A DNA stretch of 7,349 nucleotides from Trebonia sp. (lineage in GTDB: Bacteria > Actinomycetota > Actinomycetes > Streptosporangiales > Streptosporangiaceae). The position numbers were made by a program, and so were the translations under genes. Positions 1 through 4,873 of this stretch are shown piece by piece (positions within the stretch are counted from its first letter, which is position 1; every line of letters starts with the position of its first letter). The notes below the pieces were generated by a model. It had not been told where the DNA came from. It saw only the letters and a program-made list of their open reading frames with translations, and did no database searches. Where the stretch lies: the NCBI GenBank assembly GCA_030038035.1, contig JASHPP010000839.1:1-7349 (forward strand). Direction: 5' to 3'.

Positions 1-445
1 GGGACCCGTCCGGGGAGGGGGAGCCGGCGCTCGAATCGGCCCGGCGGAGCATGTCCAGGTCCTTCTGGACGGTCTTCCTCGTCATCCGCATGCCGGTGAC
101 CCGCTTCGCCACCAGGTAGGCGACCAGGGCAGCGAGCAGGAGCAGCACGACGAGCGTCAGCGCCACGAACAAGAACGCGCCCCACAGCCCGCCGGGCGCC
201 CCGGCCGCGTCCAGCCCGTACGCGTACGCGAAGCACAGCACGAACATGATGAGGGCCACGACGACCGCGCCGAACCCGGCGAGAACGCCGGACACGGCGA
301 TGCGCCGGACGTCCATGCGCAGCTCGCTCTTGGCGAGGTTGATCTCGTAGCGGACGAGCTGCGAGACGTCTTTGGCTGCGAGCGCGACAAGGTCCCCGAG
401 TGACTGCTGGCCGTCGGCGCCGTTCGGCGTTCCGCTGCGCACCAT
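1..445 (-). CDS. Phage holin family protein (actinobacterial holin-X / holin superfamily III), 3' end cut off
   Basis: Reading the minus strand from 445 gives 148 open codons that run off the left edge without a stop, so the C-terminus is missing. Residues 15-48 form a polar, charged amphipathic segment (QQSLGDLVALAAKDVSQLV...). They are followed by two membrane helices at about 49-77 and 89-114, then a basic cytosolic tail (VAKRVTGMRMTRKTVQKDL) and a Ser/Pro-rich end. This is the architecture of the actinobacterial holin-X family (Pfam Phage_holin_3_6), small chromosomal inner-membrane proteins that are not necessarily lytic and whose function is poorly known. I chose ATG 445 because a purine-rich Shine-Dalgarno (GGGAGAGGA, 458-450) sits five bases upstream. 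The in-frame ATG at 460 has no comparable site and would add only five residues. It points the same way as the helicase at 1214 but is 768 bp away, so it probably has its own promoter. No phage genes are nearby. Confidence 0.85.
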   Translation of the reverse strand, partial: MVRSGTPNGADGQQSLGDLVALAAKDVSQLVRYEINLAKSELRMDVRRIAVSGVLAGFGAVVVALIMFVLCFAYAYGLDAAGAPGGLWGAFLFVALTLVVLLLLAALVAYLVAKRVTGMRMTRKTVQKDLDMLRRADSSAGSPSPDGS

Positions 446-483
446 GGCGTCCTCTCCCATTCATGCGGCTGCGAAGTGGTCCA

Positions 484-489
484 AGGCTA
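484..489 (-). promoter_or_regulatory. Possible -10 element for the holin-family gene
   Basis: On the minus strand TAGCCT fits the actinobacterial TAnnnT -10 pattern and lies 38 bp upstream of ATG 445, giving a leader of about 30 nt. No convincing TTGAC-like -35 is present 16-19 bp further upstream, so this is only a candidate. Confidence 0.25.
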
Positions 490-542
490 TCGCCCGGGGT
501 TTGCGTCCTCGCCGCGATCCCCGCCGTGGCGCCCCCCGCGCC

Positions 543-595
543 GGTCCCGGCACCGTCCTGGCCCCGTCCTGGCCCCGTCCTGGCAGCGTCCCGGC
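543..595. repeat. 11-bp tandem repeat, about 4.8 copies
   Basis: The unit CGTCCTGGCCC is exact at 554-564 and 565-575. It is 9/11 conserved at 576-586, partly present at 587-595 (CGTCCCGGC), and 8/11 conserved at 543-553. The period is one DNA helical turn. It lies about 100-150 bp upstream of the holin-family start and is noncoding. Confidence 0.8.
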
Positions 596-601
596 ATGCG
601 A

Positions 602-626
602 ACGGCGCCCCCCGCGGGGGCGCCGT
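602..626. terminator. Perfect 11-bp GC-rich hairpin (possible terminator or structural element)
   Basis: ACGGCGCCCCC (602-612) pairs perfectly with GGGGGCGCCGT (616-626) around a 3-base loop. No T-tract follows on either strand, so it is not a classical intrinsic terminator. Actinobacterial terminators often lack the T-tract. It lies upstream of the holin-family gene and far downstream of the helicase gene, so the transcript it would stop is unclear. Confidence 0.4.
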
Positions 627-670
627 CGCCGTTAGCACGTCAACCCGGCTACCAAGCGTGCACCTGTTCT

Positions 671-702
671 TGTCAGCAGGTCGGTTCTGACCTAGCTTGA
701 CA
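671..702. repeat. Nested inverted repeat (operator-like or RNA hairpin)
   Basis: The outer arms TGTCAGC (671-677) and GCTTGACA (695-702) pair over 7 bp with one bulged T. The inner arms AGGTC (678-682) and GACCT (689-693) pair over 5 bp, leaving a 6-base loop and one bulged A. Together they make a 12-bp stem. The right arm contains a perfect TTGACA (697-702), but no -10 box follows at the correct distance on the plus strand. Confidence 0.6.
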
Positions 703-764
703 CGCCTCCCGCGGCTGGTCGCGCGTGGGTACCTGGCTGCCGTGCCCGGACGTTTCACCAGTCC

Positions 765-782
765 GTACGACCTTTGTACGAC
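765..782. repeat. Direct repeat GTACGAC x2, 11-bp spacing
   Basis: GTACGAC occurs at 765-771 and again at 776-782, start to start 11 bp, separated by CTTT. Both copies therefore lie on the same face of the helix, as expected for a protein that binds head-to-tail. The repeat is noncoding. Confidence 0.6.
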
Positions 783-809
783 GAAAGCCCGCCGCACGGA
801 AGCCCGAAG

Positions 810-835
810 CGTGATCAATTCGTGATCTCGATCAG
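810..835. repeat. Phased direct and inverted repeats around GATC (operator-like)
   Basis: CGTGATC is present at 810-816 and 821-827, again 11 bp start to start. The second copy overlaps a perfect inverted repeat, TGATC-TC-GATCA (823-834). Three GATC tetramers occur within 21 bp. The block resembles a transcription-factor site cluster, but I recognise no named consensus. Confidence 0.55.
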
Positions 836-1111
836 TAGTCCTCGTTACATGCCGTTAACCTGTGCTTAGGCCGCGTGAGGTAGCCGCGGAACTGGGCGCT
901 CCGCCCCCGGCCGGCCGCCCGTGCGTGCCGCCCGCCCGGCCGCCGCTGCCCGGCCGCCGCGCAGAAAATTGCCCGCCCGGGCTCACCAATTCGCCCGAAC
1001 GTCTATCCACGATCAACCCGTATATGTTGTAATTCGGTTGCACGGGTTCGTGATTGCCGTCTGGTGGCTTTGGAACGCCGCCAATGCGGATAAGCTACCC
1101 GTAGAACGGAA

Positions 1112-1174
1112 CCGGCCTACCCCCCCAGGGCCGGACCGTGCGCGGCCCCCGCTCTCCCCCCCGGCGGGGGCCGC
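1112..1174. terminator. Two GC-rich hairpins downstream of the helicase gene
   Basis: CCGGCC (1112-1117) pairs with GGCCGG (1129-1134). GCGGCCCCCGC (1142-1152) pairs perfectly with GCGGGGGCCGC (1164-1174) around an 11-base C-rich loop. Both lie 40-100 bp past the helicase stop and could end or stabilise that minus-strand transcript. No T-tract follows in the direction of transcription. Confidence 0.45.
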
Positions 1175-1189
1175 CCCCATTTCCGTGCC

Positions 1190-1215
1190 AAAGGGCCGCG
1201 CCAGAGGCCGCCTTT
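1190..1215 (-). terminator. Imperfect hairpin overlapping the helicase stop codon
   Basis: On the minus strand AAAG + GGCC arms (1215-1212 and 1209-1206) pair with GGCC + CTTT (1197-1194 and 1193-1190), with a two-base bulge. The 3' arm ends in TTT. This resembles a short, weak intrinsic terminator that begins within the TAA stop. Confidence 0.35.
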
Positions 1216-3523
1216 ATTTCGCTCCCGCCAGCAGCACGTCGAGCAGCGCGACCGCGCCGTCCTTGCATAGCGGGGAGTTGCCATTGCCGCACTTCGGGGA
1301 TTGCACACAGGACGGGCAGCCGGCCTCGCAGGGGCACGAGGCGATCGCGTCCCTGGTGGCGGCCAGCCAGCCGCCGGCGGCGCGGAAGCCGTGCTCCGCG
1401 AACCCGGCCCCGCCCTCGTGCCCGTCGTACACGAAAACGGTCAGCTGCCCGGTCGCTGGATGCGCCTGCGTGGACAGCCCGCCCACGTCCCACCTGTCGC
1501 AGGTGGCGAACAGCGGCAGCATTCCTATGGCGGCGTGCTCGGCCGCGTGCGCCGCGCCGCCCAGGTCGATGCCCGCCAGCGGGACCAACTGTGCGTTCGG
1601 TATAGTCCACCAGATCGCCGTCGTGGCCAGGGTCCGCAGCGGAAGGCTGAGCGCCGTTTCCTGTTCTCTTATTTTCGATTCCGAACGGACAGTGGTGTAT
1701 CCGACTACCTGCCGCTGTACGCGCACATCGCCGAAGACGATCACAGCATTTTCCCAGGAAACTTGTCGCCGTTGCAATGTCACGTCGATTTGCGTGACGT
1801 CGCGGGCCTGCGTTGTGTAACCGGGATCACGGCACTCGACAAGCGCCACCCTATTAGCCAGGTCCAGCGTGGCGACCAGGTAGGTCTCGCCCTGATGGAG
1901 GTAAACGGCGCCGTCGTGGGCGTACCGGTGCGCGGACGGCTCGTCGATCGTGCCGACAAGCCGGCCGGTCGCCTCCTCCACCACGCGGATGGGCTGCCCG
2001 AGCTCGCCGCGCAGGCTGATGTTCCTGGCCGGGTGGCGGCTGCCCCTGCCCGGCCGGCCGGGCGCGGCGCAGTGCCAGCCGGACTGCCGTTCTCTCAGGT
2101 CGCCGGCCTTGGCCAGGACGGCAACCGAGTCGGCGGCGCCCGGGCCGAACAGGTCCAGGTCCGGCCCGGTGAGGGGGAGCTCGGCGGCGGCCGCCACCAG
2201 GTGCGGGGACAGGACGTACGGGTTGGCCGGATCGAGCACGGCGGGCTCGAGCGGATGGTGCAGCAGCGCGGCCGGGTGGTGGATGAGGTAGGCGTCGAGG
2301 GGATCGTCGCGGGCGATGAACACCGCCACCGCGTGGCGGGCCGCGCGCCCGGCGCGGCCCGCCTGCTGCCACAGCGAAGCCCAGGTTCCCGGCCACCCCG
2401 CGATCAGCACCGCGTCAAGCGCGGGGATGTTGACGCCCAGTTCCAGCGCCGTGGTGGCGGCCATGCCGGTGATGCGCCCGTCGCGCAGCCCCGCCTCCAG
2501 GTCGCGGCGGTCGTCGGCCAGGTAGCCGGAGCGGTACGCGGCCACGGTGTCGCCCTGTTCGCCGCCAAGCGCGTTGCGCGCCGTGAGCGCGACGGTTTCC
2601 GCGCCGCGCCGTGACCTGATGAAGGCCAGCGCCGGCACCTGCGCCCTGACCAGGGCGGCCAGCAGGTCGGCCGCCTCCGTCGTGGCGGGCCGCCTGGACC
2701 GCTGGCCGCCGCGGGAGCGCAGCAGCGGCGGCTCCCAGAGCGCGAACGTGAGCGGGGCCCGCGGCGCGCCGTCATCGGTGACAGCGACCGCCTCCAGGCC
2801 GGTCAGCAGGCGAGCGCAGGCGGCCGGGTCGGCGACGGTGGCCGAGGCGAGCACGAACACGGGCGGCGGGTCGCCGCTCACCCGGTGGTGCGCGGCGACC
2901 CGCCGCAGCCGGCGCAGCACCTGCGCCACGTGGGACCCGAAGACGCCGCGGTACCCGTGGCACTCGTCGATGACCACCACGCGCAGCCGCCGGAAGAACC
3001 CGCGCCACCGCGTGTGCCCGGGCAGCAGCGAGCCGTGCAGCATGTCCGGATTCGTCAGCAGATAGTTCGCGTGTGCCTGCGCCCAGGCCCTGTCCGCCGC
3101 CGCCGAGTCGCCGTCGTAGCAGGTGGCGCGGACCCCGGGGACCGCGAGGGTGCGCACGGCCTGGAGCTGGTCGGCGGCCAGCGCCTTGGTCGGCGCGATG
3201 TACAGCACGGTGCCGCCGTCGAGCACCGCCGAGAGCGCGGCGGCCAGGTAGCATGCCGATTTGCCGGAAGCGGCCCGGGTGGCGATGATCACGTTGCGCC
3301 CGGCGCGGGCGAGGGCCGCCGCCTGCGCCTGGTGTGTCCACGGCGCGCTGATGCCCTGCGCGCGCAGCGCCGTGACCACCTCGTGACGGACGGAATCCGG
3401 CCACGATGTGGTTTGCCCTTCCCGGCCGGGTATGTGCTCACAGTGCACCAGTTCCCCGGCACGCTGCGCCGCCCGCAGGACCGAGAGCGCGGTGCTGTCC
3501 TCGCGGGATGGCGCGGTGGCCAT
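1214..3523 (-). CDS. DEAD/DEAH-box helicase, MrfA/YprA type, with DUF1998-like zinc-binding C-terminus
   Basis: From ATG 3523 the protein has 769 residues. It carries a complete superfamily 2 helicase core: Q-like HQAQ (64-67), Walker A ATRAASGKS (81-89), motif Ib TNPD (157-160), Walker B DECH (186-189), SAT (227-229), motif V TALELGVNIPALD (358-370) and motif VI QQAGRAGR (386-393). The C-terminal region at about 650-755 ends in C730-x-C732-x3-C736-x2-C739. That spacing matches the four zinc-binding cysteines of Bacillus subtilis MrfA, an ATP-dependent helicase acting with nuclease MrfB in mitomycin C repair. A DNA-repair role here is inferred from family, and no mrfB-like gene is in view. 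An upstream in-frame ATG at 3613 would add 30 residues. I reject it because that stretch has unusual codons, a -10-like TATAAG and a strong inverted repeat. Neither start has a clear Shine-Dalgarno. The gene is divergent from bldG. Confidence 0.88.
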   Translation of the reverse strand: MATAPSREDSTALSVLRAAQRAGELVHCEHIPGREGQTTSWPDSVRHEVVTALRAQGISAPWTHQAQAAALARAGRNVIIATRAASGKSACYLAAALSAVLDGGTVLYIAPTKALAADQLQAVRTLAVPGVRATCYDGDSAAADRAWAQAHANYLLTNPDMLHGSLLPGHTRWRGFFRRLRVVVIDECHGYRGVFGSHVAQVLRRLRRVAAHHRVSGDPPPVFVLASATVADPAACARLLTGLEAVAVTDDGAPRAPLTFALWEPPLLRSRGGQRSRRPATTEAADLLAALVRAQVPALAFIRSRRGAETVALTARNALGGEQGDTVAAYRSGYLADDRRDLEAGLRDGRITGMAATTALELGVNIPALDAVLIAGWPGTWASLWQQAGRAGRAARHAVAVFIARDDPLDAYLIHHPAALLHHPLEPAVLDPANPYVLSPHLVAAAAELPLTGPDLDLFGPGAADSVAVLAKAGDLRERQSGWHCAAPGRPGRGSRHPARNISLRGELGQPIRVVEEATGRLVGTIDEPSAHRYAHDGAVYLHQGETYLVATLDLANRVALVECRDPGYTTQARDVTQIDVTLQRRQVSWENAVIVFGDVRVQRQVVGYTTVRSESKIREQETALSLPLRTLATTAIWWTIPNAQLVPLAGIDLGGAAHAAEHAAIGMLPLFATCDRWDVGGLSTQAHPATGQLTVFVYDGHEGGAGFAEHGFRAAGGWLAATRDAIASCPCEAGCPSCVQSPKCGNGNSPLCKDGAVALLDVLLAGAK

Positions 3524-3560
3524 GGGGACCGGGGTGACGATGGACACAGGCCTTATAAGT

Positions 3561-3589
3561 GTGTCATCCGCTAGGCGGATGCCGGACAC
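3561..3589. repeat. Inverted repeat in the divergent promoter region (operator-like)
   Basis: CATCCGC (3565-3571) and GCGGATG (3575-3581) form a perfect 7-bp dyad around TAG. Outer GTGT (3561-3564) and ACAC (3586-3589) extend it after a 4-base asymmetry. It sits where the -35 of the presumed helicase promoter would be, so a bound regulator could block that promoter. Confidence 0.6.
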
Positions 3590-3629
3590 CATGATTTCGT
3601 ATAGACATGACACCGGACCGTGGTTGAAT

Positions 3630-3646
3630 GCCGACCAGGGGTCGGC
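3630..3646. repeat. Perfect 7-bp inverted repeat upstream of bldG
   Basis: GCCGACC (3630-3636) and GGTCGGC (3640-3646) flank AGG. The element ends 35 bp before the GTG start. It could be an operator, or a hairpin in the bldG leader if transcription starts near 3612. Confidence 0.6.
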
Positions 3647-3681
3647 GGAGATGATGACGCCTTCGTGGCGCTGGAGGATTT

Positions 3682-4032
3682 GTGGATCTGAAGCTGGGGC
3701 ACTACAACAAGGACGGCATCGAGGTCGTGGACGTCGAGGGTGAGATCGACGTCTACACGGCGCCGCGCCTTCGCGAGCTGCTCATCGATCTCGTCAACAA
3801 GAAGAACTACCAGCTGGTAGTGAACATGGAGAAGGTCGAGTTCCTCGACTCCACGGGCCTTGGGGTCCTGGTCGGCGGGCTCAAGAGGGTGCGCGCGCAC
3901 GACGGGTCGCTGGACCTGGTCTGCACGCAGGAGCGCATCCTGAAGATCTTCCGCATCACCGGCCTCACCAAGGTCTTCGGGATTCATGACTCGGTGGACG
4001 AGGCCATCACTGCCAGGAAGGCCGAGAAGTAG
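3682..4032 (+). CDS. bldG: Anti-sigma factor antagonist BldG (STAS domain)
   Basis: This is a 116-residue single STAS-domain protein, the normal length for SpoIIAA/RsbV/BldG proteins. The signature [16 protein letters not shown] (54-69) holds the phosphorylatable Ser57. [11 protein letters not shown] (21-31), [15 protein letters not shown] (85-99) and the overall pattern closely match Streptomyces BldG as I remember it. In the family, the unphosphorylated form binds an anti-sigma ATPase and frees its sigma factor, while phosphorylation by a partner kinase turns it off. BldG is required for aerial hyphae and antibiotic production in Streptomyces. It starts at GTG 3682, with GGAGG at 3673-3677 four bases upstream, slightly close. 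The anti-sigma gene follows after 14 bp in an apparent operon. BldG proteins are reported to interact with several anti-sigma factors, so targets beyond the neighbour are possible. It is cytosolic, with no membrane segment. Confidence 0.93.
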   Translation: MDLKLGHYNKDGIEVVDVEGEIDVYTAPRLRELLIDLVNKKNYQLVVNMEKVEFLDSTGLGVLVGGLKRVRAHDGSLDLVCTQERILKIFRITGLTKVFGIHDSVDEAITARKAEK

Positions 4033-4046
4033 CCTGACGCACCGAC

Positions 4047-4610
4047 ATGGCCACCGTGGAAGTCACCTTCACGCCGCTGCCCGCGCACGTGCGGACCGCC
4101 AGGCTCGTCGCCACCGCGGTCGCGCGCCGGAGCGGCGTCGATGAGTCTTTGCTTGACGAGGTACGCCTCGCGGTGGGCGAGGCGTGCTCGCGCGCGGTCG
4201 AGGCGCACCAGCGGCACTGCCCGGGACAGCCCATCAGGGTCGCGCTCACCGACGACGGCGAGCGGTTCGAGGTCGTGGTGACCGATTCGGTGCCGGCGGA
4301 CGTGACGCTGACGGACGTCGCCCCGGCGCGCGCCGCCGCGTCGGACGAGCGGACCGGCGGGACACCGGCAGGCGAGAGATCCGGCCGCGGCGTGGTCGCG
4401 GTCGCGGCACCGGCGGGCGGTAACGGCACCGCCCCCGGCGCCGTGCCCGGTCCCCAGGCCGGCGGCGGGAGCGACAGCCCGCTCGCGCAGCTCCCCGCCG
4501 GGGTGGGGCTCGCGGTCATCTCCGGGCTCGCCGACGATTTCCGTATCTCGCCGGCCGGCGGTGGGACCAGCGTCGCGATGAGCTGGAAGCGCCGGTCTGA
4601 CTCCGGCTGA
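4047..4610 (+). CDS. RsbW-like HATPase-fold anti-sigma factor, BldG partner (ApgA/SCO3548-like)
   Basis: This 187-residue protein has a GHKL/HATPase_c_2 (RsbW/SpoIIAB) pattern: an N-terminal strand-helix unit (1-30), an N-box-like helix EVRLAVGEACSRAV (38-51), a G1-like strand FEVVVTD (74-80), and a G2-like segment GVGLAVISGLADDF (152-165) followed by GGTSVAMSW (172-180). The partner role is inferred from position, 14 bp after bldG as in Streptomyces, where this neighbour is described as an anti-sigma factor. Family members bind a sigma factor or the anti-anti-sigma factor and may phosphorylate the latter. Glu45 of the N-box is kept, but the usual Mg-coordinating Asn four residues later is Arg49, and Asp80 is not followed by the GxG of a normal G1 box. 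Residues 91-150 are a low-complexity Ala/Gly/Pro segment where the ATP lid should be. Kinase activity is therefore doubtful. No good Shine-Dalgarno precedes ATG 4047, which suggests translational coupling to bldG. Confidence 0.85.
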   Translation: MATVEVTFTPLPAHVRTARLVATAVARRSGVDESLLDEVRLAVGEACSRAVEAHQRHCPGQPIRVALTDDGERFEVVVTDSVPADVTLTDVAPARAAASDERTGGTPAGERSGRGVVAVAAPAGGNGTAPGAVPGPQAGGGSDSPLAQLPAGVGLAVISGLADDFRISPAGGGTSVAMSWKRRSDSG

Positions 4611-4625
4611 GCCGCGCTGTGGCAA

Positions 4626-4655
4626 GTCACAACGCACCGCGCGCGGACCTGTGAC
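4626..4655 (+). terminator. Inverted repeat after the bldG operon (weak terminator candidate)
   Basis: GTCACA (4626-4631) pairs with TGTGAC (4650-4655) around a loop containing the self-complementary CCGCGCGCGG (4637-4646). It begins 16 bp after the anti-sigma stop codon. There is no T-tract, so it may attenuate transcription rather than fully stop it, or it may be a protein site. Confidence 0.35.
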
Positions 4656-4731
4656 ACGTCAGCCTTCCAGCGATCGGCGGACAGCGTTAATGTAACGGTT
4701 TGATAGCGAAGATGTTAGAAACTTGCTTATT

Positions 4732-4760
4732 TTCAAGAACCCGCGCAAGCAGCGTAGACT
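4732..4760 (+). promoter_or_regulatory. Probable vegetative promoter of hppA
   Basis: TAGACT (4755-4760) is a strong actinobacterial -10 hexamer. TTCAAG (4732-4737) lies 17 bp upstream as a moderate -35. The surrounding DNA (4686-4740) is visibly AT-richer than its neighbours, as is usual for promoters in GC-rich genomes. Transcription would start near 4767, leaving a leader of about 107 nt before hppA. Confidence 0.55.
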
Positions 4761-4767
4761 CCGGCCA

Positions 4768-4798
4768 CGCCTGCTTTCCGGACTACTGACAGCAGGCG
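4768..4798 (+). promoter_or_regulatory. Hairpin at the start of the hppA leader
   Basis: CGCCTGCT (4768-4775) pairs perfectly with AGCAGGCG (4791-4798) around a 15-base loop. If the promoter call is right it forms the very 5' end of the message and may stabilise it. Further down, GCCAGACG is repeated at 4826-4833 and 4852-4859. I recognise no known riboswitch. Confidence 0.4.
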
Positions 4799-4873
4799 GC
4801 AACGGGCTTCGCAGGGTTCCGCGAGGCCAGACGACTGCCTGAGTGGCGAACGCCAGACGTTCAAGGAGATGGG

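Larger units (their letters stand above)
446..1213. other. 768-bp intergenic region without a credible gene
   Basis: This stretch separates the 5' end of the holin-family gene from the 3' end of the helicase gene, both on the minus strand. Short open frames exist in it, but they lack ribosome binding sites and recognisable domains, and their composition (Arg/Pro/Ala-rich) is typical of chance frames in GC-rich DNA. It holds a tandem repeat (543-595), a strong hairpin (602-626), a nested dyad (671-702), two pairs of phased direct repeats (765-782 and 810-827), a locally AT-richer patch at about 1000-1060 with a 7-bp inverted repeat (1015-1021 / 1042-1048), and GC-rich hairpins at 1112-1215. 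I see no tRNA, rRNA or known riboswitch fold. It is long enough to hide a small RNA, which cannot be judged from sequence alone. Confidence 0.7.
3524..3681. promoter_or_regulatory. Divergent promoter region between the helicase gene and bldG
   Basis: These 158 bp must drive both genes. On the minus strand TATAAG (3557-3552) could be the helicase -10, about 29 bp before ATG 3523, giving a leader of about 22 nt. On the plus strand TATAGA (3600-3605) could be a bldG -10, and TTGAAT (3624-3629) a -35-like hexamer for a closer promoter. None has a convincing partner hexamer at 16-19 bp, so exact promoters are uncertain. Inverted repeats at 3561-3589 and 3630-3646 suggest protein binding. Confidence 0.5.

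Noticed and set aside
1..445. Prophage remnant suggested by the holin-family gene
   Set aside because: The holin-X family is widespread on actinobacterial chromosomes outside prophages, and no integrase, structural, lysin or attachment-site sequence is present.
678..693. tRNA T-arm-like AGGTC-GGTTCT-GACCT
   Set aside because: The loop lacks the conserved T-loop A58 pattern, and no acceptor, D or anticodon arms can be assembled around it.
697..702. Perfect TTGACA as a plus-strand -35 box
   Set aside because: No TAnnnT hexamer lies 16-19 bp downstream, and no plus-strand gene follows for almost 3 kb.
855..1043. 62-codon minus-strand frame in the intergenic region
   Set aside because: It starts at GTG with no Shine-Dalgarno, shows no recognisable domain, and its composition becomes random-like after the first dozen residues.
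921..1820. 299-codon plus-strand frame overlapping the end of the helicase gene
   Set aside because: There is no ribosome binding site at GTG 921. The protein has low-complexity Arg/Pro/Ala content, and two-thirds of it is antisense to a well-supported helicase C-terminus.
1301..2614. 437-codon plus-strand frame inside the helicase gene
   Set aside because: It is fully antisense to the helicase motifs, Arg/Gly/Val-rich, and has no recognisable domain.
843..4697. CGTTACAT shared by the intergenic regions at 843-850 (plus) and about 4690-4697 (minus), each near TTAAC
   Set aside because: It is a single octamer match with differently arranged flanks, too short to rule out chance in two AT-richer patches.
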